This document shows, piece after piece, positions 1 through 5,755 of a DNA stretch of 8,179 nucleotides. Source of the DNA: Flavobacteriales bacterium (GTDB taxonomy: Bacteria > Bacteroidota > Bacteroidia > Flavobacteriales_D > SKUL01); NCBI GenBank assembly GCA_007129985.1, contig SKUL01000262.1:1-8179 (forward strand), read 5' to 3'. The position numbers were made by a program, and so were the translations under genes. Numbering within the stretch: position 1 is the first letter of the stretch; each line of letters opens with the position of its first letter. Under the pieces are notes generated by a model that did not search any database, was not told where the DNA came from, and worked only from the letters and a program-made list of their open reading frames with translations.

Positions 1-734
1 TCATGGGTTATCCAGCCACCTCCGCGCTGCATTTCGCGCACGATAAGTTCAGCGGTTTCACCTTCGTAGAAATCGGACTGGCCAAGGTCGCGGATGCGCT
101 CAAGAACATTTGCCAAATCGCTGAAGTAGATGCGCTCTCCTTCTCGCCAAGTTGTATCGCGTACAAGCCAGGGGCGATGAGAGTTGGCTTCGACAATGTC
201 ATCCATGGCCCGATTGAGTCGCTCAGCGCCGAAAGCCGTAAGCAGGAACCCCTCGCGGGCAAGGTCAATAGCCGGTTGAATCACCTCTTTGAAAGGAAGC
301 ACGCCATATTCACTGTGCAACAACTCCATGCCCGCCACAGAGCCCGGCACTCCAGCGGCCCGATGACCCAGAAGGGATGCCCCTTCCAACCATTCACCCA
401 AAGAATCGAGATAGGCGTTGCGATGGGCGGCTGCCGGCGCAGTTTCCCGAAAATCAAGCGCGCGAATTTCGCCGTGTTCCGTGTTGAAGACTGCAAAGCC
501 GCCCCCACCAATATTTCCTGCCACGGGATAAACTACAGCCAGTGCGTAATGGGCGGCCACGGCTGCATCGAAGGCATTTCCTCCTTTGCGCAGGATATCT
601 ATCCCCACCTCGGTGGCAAGGGGATGCGCCGTAGCAACAGCACCGCTTTCAACATGGTTTTCAGGTTGATGGTGTGGTTCGCAAGCCAGCACAAAAAGTG
701 CACTGCAAACCAACAAGGCATGGGTTAATCGCAT
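1..734 (-). CDS. ggt: Gamma-glutamyltransferase, N-terminal part (truncated by window edge)
   Basis: Start of a gamma-glutamyltransferase, the Ntn-hydrolase that removes the gamma-glutamyl group from glutathione and related compounds in the periplasm or at the envelope. 244 residues are visible and the gene runs off the left edge. The N-terminus is a hydrophobic signal with a lipobox-like V-L-A-C ending at Cys18, so a lipoprotein is possible; Leu at -2 is not ideal. Family blocks follow in order: AVATAHPLATEVG (32-44), LRKGGNAFDAAVA (48-60), NIGGGGF (74-80), DFRETAP (94-100) and GVPGSVAGM, then QPAIDLAREGF. Arg96 aligns with E. coli Arg114, which holds the substrate carboxylate. The autoprocessing threonine that starts the small subunit lies beyond the edge, so activity cannot be judged. 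The ATG at 734-732 lies 3 bp after the stop of the upstream kinase; no Shine-Dalgarno is seen. The family call is secure from these blocks; the lipoprotein assignment is inference. Confidence 0.93.
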   Translation of the reverse strand, partial: MRLTHALLVCSALFVLACEPHHQPENHVESGAVATAHPLATEVGIDILRKGGNAFDAAVAAHYALAVVYPVAGNIGGGGFAVFNTEHGEIRALDFRETAPAAAHRNAYLDSLGEWLEGASLLGHRAAGVPGSVAGMELLHSEYGVLPFKEVIQPAIDLAREGFLLTAFGAERLNRAMDDIVEANSHRPWLVRDTTWREGERIYFSDLANVLERIRDLGQSDFYEGETAELIVREMQRGGGWITH

Positions 735-737
735 GCG

Positions 738-1874
738 CTAAAAATACAGCGAATGGGTGGTTCCTCCGGACTCAGATTTGATTTCGAGATGGGCATTCAT
801 TTGTTGGGATAAGTCCTCAATCAATGAGATGCCCAGCGATTTTTCGGGAACAGAGCGCGGGTCGAAGCCTACGCCGTTATCGGCTATTGACAAGTGTAAT
901 TTGTCGCCCTCCGCCTTAAGCTCAATATGGATGCGGCTGTCTGTATCGCCCGGACGAAAGGCGTGTTTGAGCGAATTGTTCAATATTTCCATCAGAATCA
1001 GGCCGAGGTCAATGGCGCGGGATGTTTCGATGGAGGAAGGCTCAAGTTCACAATTGATTTCAATGTGTTGCCCCATGCGCCCAATGCTCTCGCGAAACTC
1101 ATTGACGAGGTTCGAAAGGTACTCGTCGAGCCTCACCTTGATGTAATTCCCGGAGTGATACAGTTGTTCGTGTACCCGTGCCATGGAGTGAATCCGCCCC
1201 TCGCACTCACTGAGTATGGCCTGCACTTCGGGGTTTCCGCTGTCGCGCCCCTGCATGCGAAGTAGGCTTACCAATACACTGAGATTGTTCTTAATCCGAT
1301 GGTGCATTTCTTTCATCAGGAGCTCTTTTTCCTTGAGAACTTCCATCAGCTCTTTTTGAATGGATCGGCGCTTCACGGTTTCCAGGGCCAGTGAAACTAC
1401 TTGATTTACGGATAAGGCAAACTCTATCTCACCTTCCTTCCATTTTCTGGGGCCCTCGGTGTGCTCATAACACAACACGCCGCGCAAGCGCCCTTGCATT
1501 CTGATAGGTACGTCGAGTAAAGCTGTAACACCGTGCTCGGCACAATATCCATCTCTGATTTCTGCGGTAACCGGACTCGATTTAACATCCTCAATAACAA
1601 TTGCCTTATTTGACTTAAGGTGCTTGTAGTAGGAAGGAATATTGCTCATATACAACCGGGCTCCTTTTGAGAACTCTCCAGTCCGGGCATCGTAATGACC
1701 AATACAGTCAATGGTGTTTTCGGGGTCATTAAAGAGCCAGATGTTAACACGCGACACTTCTAAACACTCTGCCAGATGCTTACCAAGGTCGGCCATAATT
1801 TTATCCACAGGCATGGTAAAAAGCCGCTCATTGCTTGATAGAGCCTCGATGGTATGGGCGTATTGAGAGGTCAT
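738..1874 (-). CDS. Sensor histidine kinase, GAF + HisKA_2 + HATPase_c
   Basis: A 378-residue predicted cytoplasmic sensor kinase. A GAF-like domain (about 20-165) is followed by a short coiled coil, then a HisKA_2 dimerisation block at MHHRIKNNL, where the His before Arg (about 192) is the likely phosphoacceptor. The ATP-binding domain has an N box EILNNSLKHAF (Asn299/300), a G1 box DNGVGF (332-337), a SLGISLI stretch and a terminal GGT. The H-R-x-K-N-N-L form marks the HisKA_2 class rather than the classical HisKA class. No receiver domain or response regulator lies beside it, so the output is unknown; the ligand of the GAF domain is also unknown. I chose the ATG at 1874-1872 because a Bacteroidota-like promoter lies just upstream and GAF homology begins soon after. 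The frame stays open up to 2198, and a start near 2030 would add two hydrophobic stretches. It is probably co-transcribed with ggt, whose ATG lies 3 bp beyond its TAG stop. Confidence 0.88.
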   Translation of the reverse strand: MTSQYAHTIEALSSNERLFTMPVDKIMADLGKHLAECLEVSRVNIWLFNDPENTIDCIGHYDARTGEFSKGARLYMSNIPSYYKHLKSNKAIVIEDVKSSPVTAEIRDGYCAEHGVTALLDVPIRMQGRLRGVLCYEHTEGPRKWKEGEIEFALSVNQVVSLALETVKRRSIQKELMEVLKEKELLMKEMHHRIKNNLSVLVSLLRMQGRDSGNPEVQAILSECEGRIHSMARVHEQLYHSGNYIKVRLDEYLSNLVNEFRESIGRMGQHIEINCELEPSSIETSRAIDLGLILMEILNNSLKHAFRPGDTDSRIHIELKAEGDKLHLSIADNGVGFDPRSVPEKSLGISLIEDLSQQMNAHLEIKSESGGTTHSLYF

Positions 1875-2007
1875 GACTCTGTAATTGGCTGGAAAAGTTA
1901 AGGGTAAATGTTGTGAATACCAAATTGAAATCAAAAAAATAGTTGACCCACACATCACAGAAGCATGCCAGCCGTTGTATATTGCGGCAATCTGCACCGC
2001 GCAAGCA
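1875..2007. other. Divergent intergenic region between kinase and sanA
   Basis: This 133-bp AT-rich gap separates two divergently transcribed genes. The minus-strand promoter candidate at 1893-1924 is the only convincing element. For sanA on the plus strand there is only a weak -7-like TATATTGC at 1978-1985, with no properly spaced TTTG upstream. No operator-like palindrome or riboswitch was recognised. Confidence 0.5.
1893..1924 (-). promoter_or_regulatory. Candidate Bacteroidota promoter for the histidine kinase
   Basis: On the minus strand, TTTG (1924-1921) and TAACTTTT (1900-1893) are separated by 20 nt. This fits the Bacteroidota sigma-factor pattern TTTG / TAnnTTTG except for one mismatch at the last -7 base. 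Transcription would start near 1886-1888, leaving a leader of about a dozen bases before the ATG at 1874. It is a pattern match only. Confidence 0.45.
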
Positions 2008-2706
2008 ATGAAAAAATTCAGGAGCATCATATGGGCTATGGCAGAGGTTGTTCTGATAACCTTAATGCTGGTTGCGTTGATTGATTTGCGGGTTTCGCGC
2101 CAGTGTGTGCGATGCTTTGACACCCCCGATGAGCTCCCGGCGCGTAAGCTTGCAGTCGTTTTGGGTACTGCTAAATACCGCGTTTCGGGTGGGGTCAATC
2201 TCTACTACCGCCATCGCATTGAGGCTGCTGCAGAACTTTATCACTCGGGTAAGGTTGAGTTTTTGCTTATCAGCGGAGACAACTCCGTAAAGGAATACGA
2301 CGAGCCTACCACCATCAAGCGCGACCTTGTGAAAATGGGGGTTCCTGCCGAGCGGATTTTCCTCGACTACGCCGGTTTTCGCACCCTCGACTCCATGGTT
2401 CGCTGCAAGGAGGTTTTTGGGGAAACAAATGTGATTGTGGTGTCGCAACGCTTTCACAACGAACGGGCGCTGTACATTGCCCAGCACATTGGCGTGAATG
2501 CCGTTGGCTTGAATGCACGTGATGTAGATGCCCGCTACGGACTTAAAACCAACCTTCGAGAGAAGTTTGCCCGAACCCGGATGTGGCTCGATTTACACAT
2601 ACTCAACACCAAACCGAAGTTTCTGGGGCCGCGTATTGATATTGAACTTCCGCAGGAAGAAGCAGAAACGACTGACGAAGAAGAAATAGAAGAATCGGAA
2701 GACTGA
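2008..2706 (+). CDS. sanA: SanA/ElyC-family (DUF218) envelope protein
   Basis: A 232-residue protein close in layout to E. coli SanA, an inner-membrane protein with a DUF218 (YdcF-like) domain linked to the envelope barrier and vancomycin tolerance; its biochemical activity is not established. One N-terminal transmembrane helix (about 7-27) anchors it. The periplasmic domain shows VVLGTAKY (50-57), YYRHRIEAA (66-74), LISGDN (87-92), DEPTTIKRDL (98-107), DYAGFRTLDS (120-129), SQRFHNERAL (146-155) and KFLGP near the end, all SanA hallmarks. The C-terminus differs: a strongly acidic tail (about 215-232, rich in Glu and Asp) follows the conserved domain. The ATG at 2008 gives a normal-length N-terminus with the anchor helix; the open frame reaching further upstream lacks support, and Met11 (2038) is a less likely alternative. 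It converges on the next gene, with 5 bp between stops. The family assignment is confident and the physiological role is inferred. Confidence 0.93.
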   Translation: MKKFRSIIWAMAEVVLITLMLVALIDLRVSRQCVRCFDTPDELPARKLAVVLGTAKYRVSGGVNLYYRHRIEAAAELYHSGKVEFLLISGDNSVKEYDEPTTIKRDLVKMGVPAERIFLDYAGFRTLDSMVRCKEVFGETNVIVVSQRFHNERALYIAQHIGVNAVGLNARDVDARYGLKTNLREKFARTRMWLDLHILNTKPKFLGPRIDIELPQEEAETTDEEEIEESED

Positions 2707-2715
2707 GCTCCTCAG
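2703..2715. repeat. Short inverted repeat spanning two convergent stop codons
   Basis: CTGAG (2703-2707), a 3-nt CTC loop and CTCAG (2711-2715) form a perfect 5-bp inverted repeat. The TGA stop of sanA lies in one arm and the TGA of the opposing gene in the other. No T tract follows on either strand, so it does not look like a strong intrinsic terminator. The symmetry may only reflect that both genes end in similar codons. Confidence 0.4.
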
Positions 2716-3254
2716 GAACTCACCTTATACTTGTCGAAAAAGGCTTCCCAATTCCAAATGAAATGCTCCATGATTTCGTTCATTTTCTTGAGGAAAATGG
2801 GATTGGGCGTATTGAGCTCGCGGAAATATTCTTCCTGGTATTCGTTGAGTTTGTACTTGGAAAACACCGCTTTCGACATGGCATAAAGCGTATTCTTGGA
2901 AGGGTGATTCAAGCGCGACATCAAGGTTTTGTATTCCTTAACAAGAGCGGCAAATTCCAGTTTCTCCATGTCGTACATGTTGGCCAGCTTTTCCATGCTC
3001 AGCTCAATGATACGACGGTCTTGGCCGCTGTTGAAGTGCTTGGGGATGTACGAAATGTTTCCGGCCACGAGGATGAGCAGAAAGGGGTCGGAATTATTGG
3101 GGTCTATTTGCGGTTGACGCTCAAAACTAGGGTCTGTGCGAATGAGTTCTGCTACGTCTTCAAAACCTTTGTCAACCAAATCCACAAGCGAGTTAACAAA
3201 GATGTTTGCGATGGTGTTTTCCGTAAGTTTTTTCCGGCCAAACAGTGTTATCAT
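2712..3254 (-). CDS. Unrecognised cytoplasmic protein, 180 residues
   Basis: I do not recognise a named domain. The 180-residue product starts MITLFGRKKLTE and appears largely alpha-helical. It has no signal peptide, no membrane segment and no cysteine pair or obvious catalytic motif. Features that could help a search are NIFVNSLVDLVDKGFEDVA (about 17-35), the central LLILVAGNISYIPKHF, and a C-terminal half rich in Tyr, Glu and Lys ending in HFIWNWEAFFDKYK. The ATG at 3254 was chosen because a perfect Bacteroidota -7 element lies about 30 bp upstream of it; a longer frame reaching 3350 would run over that promoter and read as low-complexity non-homologous sequence. It has its own promoter, diverges from the DUF983 gene and converges on sanA, so it is probably a single-gene unit. 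Its length and clean reading frame argue that it is real; I infer no function. Confidence 0.8.
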   Translation of the reverse strand: MITLFGRKKLTENTIANIFVNSLVDLVDKGFEDVAELIRTDPSFERQPQIDPNNSDPFLLILVAGNISYIPKHFNSGQDRRIIELSMEKLANMYDMEKLEFAALVKEYKTLMSRLNHPSKNTLYAMSKAVFSKYKLNEYQEEYFRELNTPNPIFLKKMNEIMEHFIWNWEAFFDKYKVSS

Positions 3255-3282
3255 ATCGCTACAATCGGGTTTTGATTGCTTA

Positions 3283-3290
3283 CAAATGTA
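3283..3290 (-). promoter_or_regulatory. -7 promoter element for the 180-residue protein gene
   Basis: Minus-strand TACATTTG matches the Bacteroidota -7 consensus TAnnTTTG exactly. Transcription would begin near 3277, about 20 nt before the ATG at 3254. No TTTG sits at the usual distance upstream, so only the -7 part is supported. Confidence 0.55.
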
Positions 3291-3330
3291 ATGACTCACT
3301 ACAGGGGGCCGCGGTGTAGGCGCAAACCGA

Positions 3331-3351
3331 TTATCCACAAAGTTATGCACG
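3331..3351 (+). promoter_or_regulatory. Pair of DnaA-box-like sequences
   Basis: TTATCCACA at 3331-3339 is a perfect match to the bacterial DnaA box TTATnCACA. TTATGCACG at 3343-3351 matches eight of nine positions in the same orientation, 12 bp further on. They lie between divergent promoters. There is no dnaA, gidA, rpmH or other origin-linked gene in the window, and no strongly AT-rich unwinding region beside them, so an origin is not supported. Another perfect TTATCCACA occurs inside the kinase gene at 1801-1809, which shows the word can occur by chance. Confidence 0.4.
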
Positions 3352-3358
3352 TCTCATC

Positions 3359-3376
3359 CGGTAACCCGCGTTACCG
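3359..3376. promoter_or_regulatory. Candidate operator: 7-bp inverted repeat
   Basis: CGGTAAC (3359-3365) and GTTACCG (3370-3376) are perfect inverted arms around CCGC. The repeat is centred about 42 bp before the DUF983 start, overlapping where the -33 element of that promoter would lie. This is the position expected for a repressor or activator site. No regulator gene is present in the window. Confidence 0.45.
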
Positions 3377-3396
3377 ACGCATCGCTTGGGGCGTAC

Positions 3397-3404
3397 TATC
3401 TTTG
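3397..3404 (+). promoter_or_regulatory. -7 promoter element for DUF983 gene, leaderless start
   Basis: TATCTTTG matches the Bacteroidota TAnnTTTG consensus exactly and ends only 4 nt before the ATG at 3409. Transcription would therefore start at or next to the initiation codon, implying a leaderless mRNA. The upstream partner is weak: only TTAC at 3371-3374, at a spacing of 22, inside the inverted repeat. Confidence 0.5.
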
Positions 3405-3408
3405 CCGC

Positions 3409-3840
3409 ATGAAAACACCCGGGAAATTTGTAGCGATGCTTACCAATCGCTGTCCTTCTTGTCATGAGGGATATCTCTTTGTGAAATCAAACCCTTATGC
3501 ATCAGGGTTTATGAACATGGAGAAGAAGTGCGCGAGGTGCGGTGCAGATTTCCAGCGGGAGCCGGGTTTTTACTTCGGGGCGGCCTATGTAAGCTACGCT
3601 CTTACGGTGGCACTGTGGGTGGCGGTAGTGGTTGCGCTCTACACCTTCGACTTCATCGGACTTATTTCCTACGGCTTTTTTGAAAACCCTGTGCTGACCA
3701 TTGTGCTGGGCATTACACTGCTCGTGGTGCTGCTTCCGGTGTTGTACCGCCTGAGTCGTTCGCTGTGGATACACATGTTTGTGCAGCGCAACGACCATCT
3801 GCGAAGCGAAACATCATTGGACGACGATTCTGCTGAATAG
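3409..3840 (+). CDS. DUF983 zinc-ribbon membrane protein
   Basis: A 143-residue DUF983 family protein, function unknown, common in Bacteroidota and Alphaproteobacteria. The N-terminal cytoplasmic part carries two CxxC pairs, Cys15/Cys18 in RCPSCHEG and Cys41/Cys44 in KCARCGADF, which should form a zinc ribbon. The family block REPGFYFGAAYVSY (50-63) leads into a first transmembrane helix (about 60-80), and a second runs about 93-113. The short tail is acidic. Length and order are as usual for the family. The ATG at 3409 sits 4 nt after a perfect -7 element, so the mRNA may be leaderless; Met10 (3436) is the internal alternative but falls only five residues before the first zinc Cys. The last 27 bp overlap the opposing T9SS-cargo gene. 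The family call is confident; no function is claimed. Confidence 0.92.
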   Translation: MKTPGKFVAMLTNRCPSCHEGYLFVKSNPYASGFMNMEKKCARCGADFQREPGFYFGAAYVSYALTVALWVAVVVALYTFDFIGLISYGFFENPVLTIVLGITLLVVLLPVLYRLSRSLWIHMFVQRNDHLRSETSLDDDSAE

Positions 3841-4806
3841 TCTGGCCTCGTCGTTTCGCAACATCACAAGGTACATTCCACTTTGCCAGTTATTGGTGCT
3901 GATTCGAAGAAGTGGATTGTTCAGGTTTTCCTGCGTGTAGATACTCCTTCCGCTCATATCGAAAATCTCAATCGCACTTCGGTGTAGGTTGTGGTCATTC
4001 GGTAATTGAATGTGAAAATGACCGCTTGCCGGATTGGGAAACAATTGCCAATCAATGTACTCCTGACTTTCTTCACCCACACTCGTAATTAAGTGGCAAA
4101 TTCCGGCATCAGCAGGATGGGATGCGCCTTGGACGTTTGAGTAACAGGTCAGGTTTGTGACCGGACCATGCAAATGGAAGAAAGGGTCGGGGTCAATCAA
4201 ACCGTGCATGCCCCCAATGCCTTCAATCAATTTAATCTGCCAAGGCCATTCATTGGTTTGACTAATGTCGGCACGCCACCGTTTGTGCCAGGCATTTCCG
4301 GCCCATACAGAATCAATTTGTGCAATAACAGGCGTGATTCCCACTTCCCAAAAATGTTCCGATGCAAAATAGAAATCCAAGGTGTCACCCACTTCAAGGT
4401 TAAAGTCGTACAGCAATTTTTCCTCTTGCGCGCCGGCGGGCAAAAACCAGACTTTTCGCTCTTCATTGTCTTCGCGGAGAGCCCCCAGATAGCCATTGGC
4501 TGGTAGTAACGAAGAACCGCAATCATCTATGCTTATGTTAGCTCCACTTCCACTCATTACAAAAAACTCCCATGCCGGCCTATGGAGCTTGGCGTATTGC
4601 CACTCACCCACGGTAGTATCCCCATCCAGAATCAACGAGTAATTGAACCCGTAGTACGGAGTGTATGGAAGACATTCTATCCGCCGCTCAAAATTCCAAA
4701 TGGCCGTTTGATTGAGCAGGGGTTTGTAATCGCTCTGCGCATGTATGTCTGGGCAAGCGAATAAAAGAACAGCTGAACAGGTGATGAGCGTGGCTATGGC
4801 TTTCAT
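3814..4806 (-). CDS. T9SS type A sorting domain-containing secreted protein
   Basis: A 330-residue exported protein. The N-terminus is a Sec signal peptide (about 1-24, charged start, hydrophobic core, likely cleavage at HA-QS). The C-terminal 78 residues (253-330) form a type IX secretion (Por) sorting domain: LFPNPASG, then IEIFDMSGR, WQSGMYLVML and the terminal RIVVQ. The protein is thus predicted to cross the outer membrane by T9SS and be released or anchored on the surface. The passenger (about 25-250) has no domain I can name; it is rich in Trp, Tyr and Asp, with a YLGALREDNEERKVWFLPAG stretch followed by LLYDFNLEVGDTLDF, a pattern I associate with uncharacterised Bacteroidota secreted proteins. 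Cysteines in the passenger could pair after export. The ATG at 4806 was chosen because it opens the signal peptide; the frame continues to 4917 without support. It lies 79 bp downstream of the glycosyltransferase on the same strand and may have its own promoter. Confidence 0.9.
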   Translation of the reverse strand: MKAIATLITCSAVLLFACPDIHAQSDYKPLLNQTAIWNFERRIECLPYTPYYGFNYSLILDGDTTVGEWQYAKLHRPAWEFFVMSGSGANISIDDCGSSLLPANGYLGALREDNEERKVWFLPAGAQEEKLLYDFNLEVGDTLDFYFASEHFWEVGITPVIAQIDSVWAGNAWHKRWRADISQTNEWPWQIKLIEGIGGMHGLIDPDPFFHLHGPVTNLTCYSNVQGASHPADAGICHLITSVGEESQEYIDWQLFPNPASGHFHIQLPNDHNLHRSAIEIFDMSGRSIYTQENLNNPLLRISTNNWQSGMYLVMLRNDEARLFSRIVVQ

Positions 4807-4885
4807 GGTTCCGGCGTTTGGTTGAGCGCAAAGTAGGGTTTTTCGTGTAAACGAATTGCGCGAAATATTAACAAGTCTTTGTAAG
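4807..4885. other. Short gap before the T9SS-cargo gene
   Basis: These 79 bp lie between the glycosyltransferase stop and the T9SS-cargo start. A minus-strand TACTTTG (4835-4829) resembles a -7 element with one base missing from the spacer, so an independent promoter is possible but weakly supported. No strong terminator hairpin with a T tract is visible. Confidence 0.3.
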
Positions 4886-5755
4886 CTAACCTCGTACCCG
4901 ATAGTTCCGATACTCACCCACGCGCCATCCCGTGAGGTTTTCCAGCCATTGCAGGAAGCGCTCTTTGGTAGATAGGTTTTTGCGGTTGGTGTCGAAGGTG
5001 AGCTTCCAGTTGAGGCGCTTCAAACGACCGGTCATCACCTCGGGGTGTGTTCCTTTAAACAGTGACAGCGACTCCACGCCCGAGTAATCAAATGTTTCGG
5101 CTTCGCCCACCATTTCTTTTACCTTGTGGTCGGGGTGCCAGAGTTTGTTGAACTCCTGTTGCTTGGCTTGCTGATGTCGCGGGTCCTTCACCCATCCGTA
5201 GTGGTGTACGGTGGCGTTGACCGGTTTCACCCACAGCTTTTGCCCGTTTTTCCGAAAACCCTGCGCGTCGCGGTAGGAGCGGATGGCTCTATCTGGTCGG
5301 ACTGCGCGGATTTCGCGGCGGTACCACCTGCGCGAATCAGCCAAGTAATCGTACGAGCCGTAAAAGTGCCTGTAGTTGAAAAGCAAGCCTTCCACACCGG
5401 GGTCATCCTTCCAGCGCTGCATGGCCTCAAGAATGGCGGGGTGGTCTTTTTCGTGCAGTACCTCATCGCCCTGAATGTACAAGGCCCAATCACTTTCGGG
5501 CGAAACGGCATCCAGCGCTTTGTTCGTTTCTTCGGCCAACACCCTCCCGCCTTCGCGCAGTTCGTCGTTCCACTCGGTGTCAACAATTCGGATTTTCGGA
5601 CTGACGGCAGCTACCAGGTCGCGGGTATTGTCTTCGGACTTGCCCACAGCAACCACCACCTCATCGCAAAGCGGAAGAATGGATTGTAAAGCCTCAACAA
5701 TCGGGTAGTCAAACTTTTCAGCGTTGCGAATAAAACTGAAACCGCTCACTTTCAT
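4886..5755 (-). CDS. Family 2-type glycosyltransferase
   Basis: A 289-residue soluble or peripheral glycosyltransferase with a GT-A fold start, SGFSFIRNAEKFDYPIVEAL (4-23), followed by LPLCDEVVVAVGKSEDNT (28-44), the nucleotide-sugar binding region. The metal/nucleotide motif is the acidic QGDE at 95-98 inside DWALYIQGDEVLHE. Downstream blocks LLFNYRHFYGSYDYL, SRRWYRRE (141-148) and SYRDAQGFRK look like conserved parts of a Bacteroidota-typical subfamily. No signal peptide or membrane helix is present, so it probably acts on the cytoplasmic face. The donor and acceptor sugars cannot be read from the sequence. The ATG at 5755 directly abuts the TAA of the ABC exporter with no intervening base, which implies translational coupling and suggests that its product or substrate may be moved by that transporter. 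The GT-2-like assignment is confident; the pathway is inference. Confidence 0.9.
   Translation of the reverse strand: MKVSGFSFIRNAEKFDYPIVEALQSILPLCDEVVVAVGKSEDNTRDLVAAVSPKIRIVDTEWNDELREGGRVLAEETNKALDAVSPESDWALYIQGDEVLHEKDHPAILEAMQRWKDDPGVEGLLFNYRHFYGSYDYLADSRRWYRREIRAVRPDRAIRSYRDAQGFRKNGQKLWVKPVNATVHHYGWVKDPRHQQAKQQEFNKLWHPDHKVKEMVGEAETFDYSGVESLSLFKGTHPEVMTGRLKRLNWKLTFDTNRKNLSTKERFLQWLENLTGWRVGEYRNYRVRG

Larger units (their letters stand above)
3255..3408. other. Divergent regulatory intergenic region
   Basis: This 154-bp gap between two divergent genes holds an unusual concentration of sites. It has a perfect -7 element on the minus strand (3283-3290), two DnaA-box-like sequences (3331-3339 and 3343-3351), a 7-bp inverted repeat (3359-3376) and a perfect -7 element on the plus strand (3397-3404). 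The central part (3304-3320) is GC-rich. No coding sequence with support was seen. Confidence 0.7.

Noticed and set aside
3..728. Long plus-strand open frame opposite ggt (about 240 codons)
   Set aside because: The minus strand encodes unmistakable gamma-glutamyltransferase blocks; the plus-strand translation has no family resemblance and is an antisense shadow.
2763..3275. Plus-strand open frame opposite the 180-residue unknown protein (170 codons)
   Set aside because: Because the real gene is unrecognised I weighed both strands. The minus strand has a perfect -7 element, a natural start and a balanced protein; the plus frame runs into the promoter region and is His/Val/Phe-rich.
3331..3351. 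Chromosomal replication origin
   Set aside because: Only two DnaA-like boxes, no AT-rich unwinding region and no origin-linked genes nearby.
4842..4855. Inverted repeat TTCGT-GTAA-ACGAA as a terminator after the glycosyltransferase
   Set aside because: Only a 5-bp AT-leaning stem, with no T tract on the correct side for minus-strand transcription.
5126..5689. Plus-strand open frame opposite the glycosyltransferase (about 187 codons)
   Set aside because: It lies wholly inside a well-supported gene, reads as Val/Phe/His-rich antisense sequence and has no promoter or recognisable motif.
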